DNA from: Thermohalobaculum sp039180675
GTDB taxonomy: Bacteria; Pseudomonadota; Alphaproteobacteria; Rhodobacterales; Rhodobacteraceae
Direction: 5' to 3'
DNA length: 64,000 nucleotides
NCBI GenBank assembly: GCA_039180675.1
Contig: JBCDDC010000016.1
Span: forward strand, 53,068-117,067
This document shows positions 8,210-15,172 of the stretch, in pieces (the first letter of the stretch is position 1; each line of letters opens with the position of its first letter). The notes under the pieces are model-generated. The model did not search any database. It was not told the origin of the DNA and worked only from the letters and a program-made list of their open reading frames with translations. Both the position numbers and the translations under genes were made by a program.

Positions 8210-8752
8210 TCATGCGCTGCACTTCTCTTTCGCCGAGTTGATGGCAGCAGTGAAACCGCTCAGCGAGAAGGTGTCGATCGTGGTCGTCCCCCGCGCTGAA
8301 AGCCCCTTGATCTGCGCACGCGCGCCTGCACGGAACCGGCTCACGGCGCGATCGTCATCCTGCGCCGTCGGCAGCCAGGCGATCTCGTCCAGATCTCCGT
8401 CGCCGGTGAACATGGTCAGACGGTTGGAGCCGACGGTGAGCTCGACCTCGGAGCCGGCCTTGAACGGGTAGCCTGCGAAGAACGAGACCTCGTTCTTCAC
8501 CCCGTCGCCGGGGCGGACCGAAACCATCAGGAAAATGTCACCACGTCTCACCTGGGTGGTCTTGCCTCCCTTGGTTGCCGTCTTCGCCGTCGGGCGTGAT
8601 ACGATCCAGCAGTTCTTGGCGGCGCCTTCGCCGCTCACGAACACGGACCAATCCTTGTGCACGCCCACATTCGCTTGTGTTTGGGCGTTTGCCATCGTGA
8701 TCGAGAGCGCGCTCAATACTGCGACGGTGCAAGTTCTTTTGAAGATGCTCAT
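8210..8752 (-). CDS. IalB (invasion-associated locus B) family periplasmic protein
   Basis: A 180-residue secreted protein. The signal peptide covers about residues 1-23 (MSIFKR start, cleavage after MANA). Mature features typical of IalB are HKDWSVFVSGEGAAKNCWIVS and the late block around ISGFTAAINSAKEKC. Two cysteines (about 45 and 178) probably form the usual disulfide. IalB proteins are common in Rhodobacterales and rhizobia, and the free-living function is unknown. The start at 8752 was chosen for the signal peptide; a longer frame upstream lacks one. It is divergent from the ECF sigma gene. Confidence 0.8.
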   Translation of the reverse strand: MSIFKRTCTVAVLSALSITMANAQTQANVGVHKDWSVFVSGEGAAKNCWIVSRPTAKTATKGGKTTQVRRGDIFLMVSVRPGDGVKNEVSFFAGYPFKAGSEVELTVGSNRLTMFTGDGDLDEIAWLPTAQDDDRAVSRFRAGARAQIKGLSARGTTTIDTFSLSGFTAAINSAKEKCSA

Positions 8753-8957
8753 GCTTGCCTCACTCGCTCGATTTTGTTTGGGTCTTGATGCCCATTTGGA
8801 AGAACTCAACATTGGAGTTTGTGCCGATCCTTAAACCTGACCATACTGCAAAAGCCAAGGCGGTTTCTACCCCGGGCAAACGCGGCGCTCACAGGAAAAG
8901 TCCGTCTATCAACCACGCGCCGCTCGCAGTATCGCGGTCAGGAGACTTTTGATTGCC

Positions 8958-9569
8958 ATGACTGAGAAGTCACCGTCGTCTGCAATCGATCCGGTGATGC
9001 TCGCCGAACTGCCGGACGAGGCGCTCGTCGCGCGGATTGCGCAAGACAAGGACCGCGGCGCCTTCACCGAACTTTTCGACCGGTATGCCGGACGGATCAA
9101 GGCGTTTCTGATCCGTGCCGGGGCCAGCCGTGAGGAGGCCGAGGAGGCGGCGCAGGAAGTCTTCGTCACCATCTGGCGCCGTGCGGAGACCTTCAATCCT
9201 GAAAGGGCGGGGGCTGCGACGTGGCTCTACACAATCGCGCGCAACAAACGCATCGATATGGTGCGCCGCATCCGCCGGCCGGAACCGGAGGCAGAAGATC
9301 TTCCCTTCGCGCCCGGAAATGTTGAATCGGCCGAAGTGACGCTTGCGGGGGTCGATCGTGACGCGAGAATTCGAGAAGCGATCATGGCGCTGCCAGACGA
9401 CCAGCGCCTGGTGATCAGGCTCGCATTCTTTGCCGGGATGAGCCATGCCGAGATCGCCCAACGGCTCGAAGCGCCTTTGGGCACGGTAAAATCAAGGCTC
9501 AGGCTCTCTTTCGCAAAACTCCGCGACGAGCTAGGAAGCGATTTCGCGCTGGAGCTTCTGGAAAACTGA
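8958..9569 (+). CDS. ECF-type RNA polymerase sigma factor (RpoE/ECF11-like)
   Basis: A 203-residue sigma factor with region 2 (AFTELFDRYAGRIKAFL, then EEAAQEVFVTIWRRAETFNPERAGAATWLYTIARNKRIDMVRR) and region 4 (ALPDDQRLVIRLAFFAGMSHAEIAQRLEAPLGTVKSRLR). The region-2 wording resembles Rhodobacter RpoE, which answers singlet oxygen and is normally paired with the zinc anti-sigma ChrR. No ChrR gene follows: an asparaginase begins one base after the stop. TTG 8949 lies closer to the AGGAG at 8940-8944 and is an alternative start. Control of this sigma factor must therefore be distant or different. Confidence 0.88.
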   Translation: MTEKSPSSAIDPVMLAELPDEALVARIAQDKDRGAFTELFDRYAGRIKAFLIRAGASREEAEEAAQEVFVTIWRRAETFNPERAGAATWLYTIARNKRIDMVRRIRRPEPEAEDLPFAPGNVESAEVTLAGVDRDARIREAIMALPDDQRLVIRLAFFAGMSHAEIAQRLEAPLGTVKSRLRLSFAKLRDELGSDFALELLEN

Positions 9570-9570
9570 T

Positions 9571-10578
9571 ATGAGCCATCTGTCCTCGATCGTTCTTGCC
9601 GAGATCTGGCGGGGGTCCGTGCTGGAATCAGTGCATCGCGGAATGGCGGTCGTCTGCCGCGCTGATGGCGAGGTGGTCGCGGCCTGGGGCGATCCCGCGC
9701 GCAGGATCCTTCCGCGCTCGTCCTGCAAAATGATCCAGGCATTGCCTTTGGTCGAAAGCGGGGTGGCTGAGCGGATGGGGCTTAGCGACCGTCACCTGGC
9801 TCTTGCCTGTGCGTCGCACCAGGGCGCGGAGGTCCATACAACGCTCGCTCGTCAGTGGTTGCAGGAGATCGGTCTTGCCGAGACGGACTTGCGCTGCGGC
9901 CCGCAGATCCCGAACGATGCGGCTGCCCGTCAGGTCCTGCGCGAGGCCGGAGAGCAGCCGGATCAGACCCACAATAACTGCTCCGGCAAACACTGCGGTT
10001 TCCTGACCATGGGCAAGGCGCTTGGTGCGGGAGCTGAGTATCTTGAGGTTGATCATCCGGTTCAGCAGGGGGTCAGGCAGGTGACGATGGAGCTGGCCGA
10101 GGAAGAGGTTGAAGAGTTTGCTATCGATGGCTGCTCTGCACCCAACTTCGTGCTCTCGTTAAAAGGGTTCGCTCAGTCGCTGGCAAAGTTCGCAGCGGCC
10201 GAGGAGGCGCTCAGTGGTGCACGTGCTGCCGCTGCAATCGAACTCCGCCAAGCGATGGCGTCTCATCCCGTGCTCGTCGCTGGCGAAAAGCGCGCCTGCA
10301 CTGCCCTCATCCGTGCGGCTAAAGGCGGTGCTGTGGTCAAGACGGGCGCGGAGGGGGTCTTCGGTGCGATCCTTCCAGAGCAGGGGCTTGGTATTGCGAT
10401 CAAGTGCGATGATGGGTTCAGCCGCGGGTCCGAGACCGCAATGGCCGCTCTGCTTGCCCAATTTGGCGCGCTGGATCGGGAGCATCCGACGCATAAGGCC
10501 TACACTGATGCTCCGATCCTGAACCGGCGTGATATTCCGCACGGGCACCTGCGGGCAGGCTCTGAACTGATCGCCTAG
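9571..10578 (+). CDS. asparaginase (L-asparaginase II / COG4448 family)
   Basis: A 335-residue protein matching the thermolabile asparaginase family of rhizobia and relatives, which is unrelated to E. coli AnsA/B. Recognisable blocks are RGMAVVCRADGEVVAAWGDP near the start, RSSCKMIQALPL, HNNCSGKHCGFL (about residues 133-143) and DGCSAPNFVLSL. These hold the Ser-Lys and Cys residues thought to form the active site in this family. The enzyme hydrolyses asparagine to aspartate and ammonia in the cytoplasm. It starts 1 bp after the sigma factor stop and is probably co-transcribed. Confidence 0.87.
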   Translation: MSHLSSIVLAEIWRGSVLESVHRGMAVVCRADGEVVAAWGDPARRILPRSSCKMIQALPLVESGVAERMGLSDRHLALACASHQGAEVHTTLARQWLQEIGLAETDLRCGPQIPNDAAARQVLREAGEQPDQTHNNCSGKHCGFLTMGKALGAGAEYLEVDHPVQQGVRQVTMELAEEEVEEFAIDGCSAPNFVLSLKGFAQSLAKFAAAEEALSGARAAAAIELRQAMASHPVLVAGEKRACTALIRAAKGGAVVKTGAEGVFGAILPEQGLGIAIKCDDGFSRGSETAMAALLAQFGALDREHPTHKAYTDAPILNRRDIPHGHLRAGSELIA

Positions 10579-10895
10579 CCCAGCAGGTTGATTGCCAGAT
10601 TGATCGGAGAAAAGCTCCCGGTCCCGATCGGCAGAGCGAAGGTCAATCCGATGATCAGGAACAGGACCATCTGGCCCGGTTTCGGCAAGCCGCGCCGCAC
10701 AGCCCAGCGATAGAGAGCGATGTTGATCAACAGGATCAGCACCACCATCACCAAAGACAGCATCACCCCGGCGAAGGGGCCATTGCTCTCTGTCAGCCGC
10801 GACATGCCAAGCCAAGTCAACCGGCCCATCGTTGGTACGGCCAGCAGATTGAAGGCGGCAAATGCGCTGACGGCATTGAACCAGGTAGGGGTCAT
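10575..10895 (-). CDS. small integral membrane protein, hypothetical
   Basis: A 106-residue protein with three hydrophobic segments (about residues 8-22, 45-65 and 75-95). I chose ATG 10895 (MTPTWFNA) because a longer frame upstream adds a polar Arg-rich stretch that does not look like protein. I do not recognise the family. Its stop overlaps the end of the convergent asparaginase gene by 4 bp. Confidence 0.6.
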   Translation of the reverse strand: MTPTWFNAVSAFAAFNLLAVPTMGRLTWLGMSRLTESNGPFAGVMLSLVMVVLILLINIALYRWAVRRGLPKPGQMVLFLIIGLTFALPIGTGSFSPINLAINLLG

Positions 10896-10994
10896 CTGAG
10901 CTCTTCGGATCCCTCTCACGCGGTGGCTCGCGCTGTTTAACGGGCACAATTCGACAGATCGAGTCGCAATTGACCGTGACAGACGTGAAAAAAT

Positions 10995-11645
10995 ATGAAA
11001 GTTTTTCACGCAACGCAGAAAACCGATGCCCGCCGGAATCAACAGCCAATGCCGAATGATCTGAGCCAGCCGATCGATCCGCAGTCCGCGACGCGGGCAC
11101 GCGGGGTTGGTGCCGATCTGCGTGGTCTGCGCAAGGCGCGGGGTCTGACGCTGTCGGCACTCGCGATGCGCATAGGGCGATCAGTTGGTTGGTTGTCCGA
11201 AGTCGAACGTGACCTCAAGGAGCCGACGATCACCGACCTGCGTCGCCTTGCCGATGCCCTGGACCAGCCGCTGAGCCTGTTCTTCGGGCGGCCCGAGGCG
11301 CCAGAACAGGAGCGCGGCTATGTTGTTCGCAATTCCAACAGGCGCGCGCTCGGCTCCGCCGAAGAGGGGTTGGTCGAACAGCTCCTTTCGCCCGATCTTT
11401 CAGGGTCCTTCGAGATTGTACGTTCGGTCTTTGACCCGGGCGCGGAACTGGCAGACTTCGCCCGAAGGGCGACCGAGGAAGCGGGCTACATCATCGAGGG
11501 CACACTCGATCTTTGGATTGCAGACCGCTGCTTTCGCCTTGGCCCCGGCGACAGTTTCCGTTTCAGGGGCGAACGCTATCGCTGGCGCAATCCCGGCACG
11601 ACCCCGGCGGTCGTGATCTGGGTCATCGCGCCCCCCGTCTACTAA
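10995..11645 (+). CDS. XRE-cupin transcriptional regulator
   Basis: A 216-residue regulator. The helix-turn-helix covers about residues 40-95 (LRGLRKARGLTLSALAMRIG, then SVGWLSEVERDLKEPTITDLRRLADAL). A C-terminal cupin runs from about 135 to 210 (YIIEGTLDLWI, RLGPGDSFRFRG). The HTH_3-cupin architecture is that of PuuR-like regulators of amine and amino acid catabolism. It ends 19 bp before the FAD/GcvT oxidoreductase and so probably controls that demethylation operon, with its cupin sensing the substrate. ATG 11049 is an alternative start. Neither start has a strong ribosome site. Confidence 0.82.
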   Translation: MKVFHATQKTDARRNQQPMPNDLSQPIDPQSATRARGVGADLRGLRKARGLTLSALAMRIGRSVGWLSEVERDLKEPTITDLRRLADALDQPLSLFFGRPEAPEQERGYVVRNSNRRALGSAEEGLVEQLLSPDLSGSFEIVRSVFDPGAELADFARRATEEAGYIIEGTLDLWIADRCFRLGPGDSFRFRGERYRWRNPGTTPAVVIWVIAPPVY

Positions 11646-11664
11646 CCATTCAGAGGAGATCCCA

Positions 11665-14100
11665 ATGGCCGAGATCCCATCCACAGCCCGTGTCGTTGTC
11701 ATCGGAGGCGGTGCTGTTGGCGCCTCCTGCCTTTACCATCTCGCGCTCAAGGGCTGGACCGATTGTGTTCTGGTCGAGAAGAACGAGCTGACCTCTGGCT
11801 CCACCTGGCACGCGGCAGGGAACGTTCCGACCTTCAGTGCCTCCTGGTCGATCATGAACATGCAGCGTTATTCGACCGAGCTCTACCGTGGGCTTGCCGA
11901 AGCGGTCGATTATCCGATGAACTATCACGTCACCGGGTCGATCCGGCTGGCGCATTCGAAGGAGCGGATGCAGGAGTTCGAGCGTGCTTGTGGCATGGGC
12001 CGGTACCAGGGCATGGATCTTTCCATGTGTACGCTGGAGGAGTTGAAGGCGCACTACCCGTATCTCGAACTTCATGATCTCGAAGGTGGGATGCACGATC
12101 CTTACGACGGCGACATTGATCCAGCACAGCTTACCCAGGCGCTTGCCAAAGGTGCTCGAGACAAGGGCCAGCAGATCGTGCGCTTCTGCTCCGTCACCGG
12201 CGTCGAACGGCAGGGCGGCGAATGGCTGGTCAAGACGGACAAGGGCGACATTCGCTGCGAATATGTGGTCAACGCCGCTGGTTACCGCGCACAGGAGATC
12301 GGCGCCATGTTTGGCCGCAAGGTGCCGATGGCGACCATGTCCCACCAGTACATCCTGTTCGACGAACACCCGGAGCTGATCGAGCGGACCAAGACCCATG
12401 GAAAGCTGCCGCTGCTGCGTGACGTGGACAGCTCGTACTACCTCCGGCAGGAGAAACATGGCTTCAACCTCGGCCCTTATGAGCGGAACTGCCGGGCGCA
12501 CTGGCACACGGCCGACGACCCGATGCCAGCTGATTTCTCCTTCCAGCTCTATCCGGACGACCTCGACCGGCTGGAATGGTATCTTGAAGACGCCATCGCT
12601 CGTGTGCCGCTGATCGGGGAGAGCGGGGTCTACAAGATCATCAACGGCCCGATCCCCTATACCCCGGATGGTAATCCCTTGATTGGCCCGATGCCGGGTG
12701 TCCCGAACGCGTTCGAGGCCTGTGTCTTCACCTTCGGCATCGCGCAGGGCGGCGGCGCGGGCAAGGTGCTGGCGGAATGGGTGGTCGATGGCGGCACCGA
12801 GTGGGACATGTGGTCGGTTGATCCGCGCCGTTTTGGCGACTGGTGCGATCACGACCACTGTGTTGCCAAAGCCATGGAAGTCTATGGCCACGAGTACGCG
12901 ATGCACTTCCCACATCACGAATGGCCCGCTGGCCGCGACAAGCGTCTCGGCCCCAACGACGCCAAAGTCCGCGAGTTGGGTGGCGTGATGGGCGTCTATG
13001 GCGGCTGGGAAAGGGCCAACTGGTTCGCTCAGCCTGGCGACGACACCTCGGAAGAAGCAACCGAAACCTGGGCCCGCTCAGGCCCTTGGGAGCCGCGCGT
13101 CCGCGAGGAATGTGAGGCGGTCCGCGATGCCTGCGGCGTGCTCGACCTGCCTGGCTTCTCCCGCTTCAAGGTGTCCGGGGAAGGCGCCGACGAATGGCTC
13201 CGCGGCCTGACCTGTGGGGCGCTGCCCAAGATCGGCCGCCTCGGCCTCGTCTACTTCGCCGATCACCGCGGCCGTATCGTGAGCGAGATGTCGATCACCC
13301 GGATCTCTGAGGACTATTACTACCTGATCACGGCCGCGACGGCGCAGCTCCATGACCGCGACTGGCTGATCAACCACCTGCCGGATGGCAGCCCGATCAT
13401 GATCGAGGATCTGACCGAGACCATGAGCACGCTCATCGTCACCGGTCCGACCTCGCGCAAGGTGCTCGGTGGGCTCTGCGATGCCGATCTGACCCAGACC
13501 TGGCTGAGCCATCAGGAAAGCGAGATCGCAGGCCAGTGGGTCCGTCTGCTCCGCGTCTCCTTTGCTGGCGAACTGGGCTGGGAGGTGCATGCGCTGACCG
13601 ATGGGATGCCAAAGGTCTATGAGGCCGTTCTCGCTGCAGGCGCAAAGCCCTTCGGCATGTTCGCGCTCGACAGTCTGCGGATGGAGAAGGGATATCGCAC
13701 CTGGAAGGGTGATCTCTCGACCGACTACACGCTGTTCCAGGCCGGCCTTGGCCGCTTCGTCAAGCTCGATAAGCCGCAGGATTACCCGGGCAAGACTGCG
13801 CTGATGAACGAGAAGCAACAGGGATCAACACGCGCCTTCGCCACGATGGTTCTCAACGCCAATGGTCACGACGCGCCCTACATGTCGAATGTCTGGAAGG
13901 GCGATGAGCATGTGGGCGAGACGACGTCCGGTGGCTGGGGGTACCGTGTCGGCGCCTCGATCGCGCTCGGCGTCATCCGGCCGGATTGCGCGGCGCCGGG
14001 TACCGAGCTTGAGGTCGAGATCTACGGCGAGCGGATCAAGGCCGTGGTGCAACCCGACCAGCCGCTCTGGGATCCTGAGAACGAGCGTTTGCGCGCATGA
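11665..14100 (+). CDS. FAD-dependent oxidoreductase with GcvT domain (dimethylglycine/sarcosine dehydrogenase family), copy 1
   Basis: An 811-residue two-part enzyme. The N-terminal DAO-type FAD domain has the dinucleotide motif VVVIGGGAVGASC at residues 9-21, and STWHAAG near 50 carries the histidine that holds FAD covalently in DMGDH and sarcosine dehydrogenase. A central FAO_M segment follows. The C-terminal GcvT-like folate domain (about 430-811) contains FAGELGWEVHA and related blocks. Such enzymes oxidise N-methyl groups and pass the formaldehyde equivalent to tetrahydrofolate. An AGAGGAG site precedes the ATG. It heads an operon with a homocysteine methyltransferase and a second copy, which supports stepwise betaine demethylation (inference). 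Confidence 0.88.
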   Translation: MAEIPSTARVVVIGGGAVGASCLYHLALKGWTDCVLVEKNELTSGSTWHAAGNVPTFSASWSIMNMQRYSTELYRGLAEAVDYPMNYHVTGSIRLAHSKERMQEFERACGMGRYQGMDLSMCTLEELKAHYPYLELHDLEGGMHDPYDGDIDPAQLTQALAKGARDKGQQIVRFCSVTGVERQGGEWLVKTDKGDIRCEYVVNAAGYRAQEIGAMFGRKVPMATMSHQYILFDEHPELIERTKTHGKLPLLRDVDSSYYLRQEKHGFNLGPYERNCRAHWHTADDPMPADFSFQLYPDDLDRLEWYLEDAIARVPLIGESGVYKIINGPIPYTPDGNPLIGPMPGVPNAFEACVFTFGIAQGGGAGKVLAEWVVDGGTEWDMWSVDPRRFGDWCDHDHCVAKAMEVYGHEYAMHFPHHEWPAGRDKRLGPNDAKVRELGGVMGVYGGWERANWFAQPGDDTSEEATETWARSGPWEPRVREECEAVRDACGVLDLPGFSRFKVSGEGADEWLRGLTCGALPKIGRLGLVYFADHRGRIVSEMSITRISEDYYYLITAATAQLHDRDWLINHLPDGSPIMIEDLTETMSTLIVTGPTSRKVLGGLCDADLTQTWLSHQESEIAGQWVRLLRVSFAGELGWEVHALTDGMPKVYEAVLAAGAKPFGMFALDSLRMEKGYRTWKGDLSTDYTLFQAGLGRFVKLDKPQDYPGKTALMNEKQQGSTRAFATMVLNANGHDAPYMSNVWKGDEHVGETTSGGWGYRVGASIALGVIRPDCAAPGTELEVEIYGERIKAVVQPDQPLWDPENERLRA

Positions 14101-14136
14101 GCTGGGGCTCAGCGGATCGGTTGCAACGGGCGCCAA

Positions 14137-14209
14137 GGGCGGCCACCGGCGCGTCTGCGCCGGTGCGGGTCTTGACCCGCATGCCCGTCAGTGACGGGCA
14201 TGGCCGCCC
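14137..14209. other. cloverleaf-like hairpin array in the operon spacer
   Basis: Three perfect hairpins stand back to back: 14144-14165 (9 bp, loop GTCT), 14165-14180 (7 bp, loop TT) and 14180-14202 (an 11-bp palindrome around G14191). An 8-bp outer stem, GGGCGGCC 14137-14144 with GGCCGCCC 14202-14209, encloses all three. The element would fold as a four-way junction with almost no unpaired linker, either as RNA or as extruded DNA. It fills the 145-bp gap between two genes of the operon. It ends 36 bp before the next start codon, and it lacks a U-run and so is not a standard terminator. Confidence 0.75.
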
Positions 14210-14245
14210 GGCTCTCCGCTCCGCGTCCGCCTGAGGGAGGTAAGC

Positions 14246-15157
14246 ATGGCCAACAGGGTCGTTTTGATGGATGGCGGCATGGGCCAGGAACTCATCCGGC
14301 GCGCCAAAGGTGAGCCGACGCCCGCCTGGTCCGCCCAAGTCATGGATCTGGAGCCGGAACTGGTCACCGAGGTGCATCTCGAGAACATCCGTGCCGGTGC
14401 CCGAACGATCACGGTGAACGCATACTCCGTTATGCGCTCGCGGCTCGAAGCCGTGGGCAAGGCCAACCGGTTTGAAGCGCTTCAGCACAAGGCCTGCGAA
14501 CTGGCGCTCGGCGCCCGTGAAGTGAGCGGGGAGGATGTGACGGTCACCGGCTGTCTCTCGCCCTTTATCTGGTCCTATCGCCCGGGCCTGAACCCCGGTG
14601 TCGAAGAAATGCTCCCCACTTATCGCGAAGCCGCGCGGATCCAGGCGCAGTATGTCGACGTCATGCTGTGTGAGACTATGGGATCGGGCGAGGAGGCGTT
14701 GGCGGCCGCAACTGCCGCCGCCGAAACGGGAAAGCCCGTTTGGGTCGCCTGGACCCTGATGGACGATGGTTCGGGCCGGGTCCGTTCCGGGGAGACGCTG
14801 GCCGAGGCGAATGCCAAACTCACCGATCTGCCGGTCACGGTGCGCCTCGCGAACTGTTCTTGCCCGGAATCCATCGATGCTGGTCTCGAGGACCTGCTCG
14901 CCCTTGGCGGGCCCGTTGGCGCCTATGCGAACGGGTTTACCGGTATCAAGGAGTACTTCACCGCCGGTGAGACGGTCGAGGGGCTCGAGGCCCGCGCAGA
15001 CCTTGGCCCTGCGCAGTATGCCGATTTCGCGATGCGCTGGGCCGAGCAAGGGGTCAGCCTGATTGGCGGCTGCTGCGAGATCTCACCGGCTCACATCGCG
15101 GAACTGAACAAGCGTCTGCAATCAGCGGGCTACGACATTACGGCCCGTGCGGCCTGA
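14246..15157 (+). CDS. homocysteine S-methyltransferase family protein (BHMT/MmuM-like)
   Basis: A 303-residue zinc methyltransferase. The Hcy-binding start DGGMGQELIRR, the block TVNAYSVMRSRLE, and the zinc ligands in LANCSCPESID (about residue 209) and IGGCCEISPAHI (about 274-275) are all present. The family transfers a methyl group from betaine, S-methylmethionine or a similar donor to homocysteine to give methionine. Flanking FAD/GcvT demethylases make glycine betaine a reasonable donor, but dimethylsulfoniopropionate cannot be excluded from sequence. A GGGAGG site precedes the ATG. The upstream spacer holds the cloverleaf hairpin array. Confidence 0.85.
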   Translation: MANRVVLMDGGMGQELIRRAKGEPTPAWSAQVMDLEPELVTEVHLENIRAGARTITVNAYSVMRSRLEAVGKANRFEALQHKACELALGAREVSGEDVTVTGCLSPFIWSYRPGLNPGVEEMLPTYREAARIQAQYVDVMLCETMGSGEEALAAATAAAETGKPVWVAWTLMDDGSGRVRSGETLAEANAKLTDLPVTVRLANCSCPESIDAGLEDLLALGGPVGAYANGFTGIKEYFTAGETVEGLEARADLGPAQYADFAMRWAEQGVSLIGGCCEISPAHIAELNKRLQSAGYDITARAA

Positions 15158-15172
15158 CCGAGAGGACAAGGA

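Noticed and set aside
8825..8854. CGATCC followed after 18 nt by CAAAAG, resembling a sigma-E promoter upstream of the ECF gene
   Set aside because: Both boxes deviate from the TGATCC-type consensus, and the position is over 100 bp from the start; the match is within chance.
11650..12918. 422-codon open frame on the minus strand opposite the first FAD/GcvT gene
   Set aside because: It is antisense to a clear gene. High-GC codon use leaves opposite frames open, and the composition (rich in His, Arg, Asp and Val) and lack of any motif mark it as a shadow.
12683..13229. Overlapping frames of 60-110 codons inside the FAD/GcvT gene
   Set aside because: They are out-of-frame readings of the oxidoreductase.
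14137..14209. Possible tRNA because of the cloverleaf shape
   Set aside because: The element lacks T-loop and D-loop consensus bases, has 1-4-nt loops and no anticodon loop of seven.
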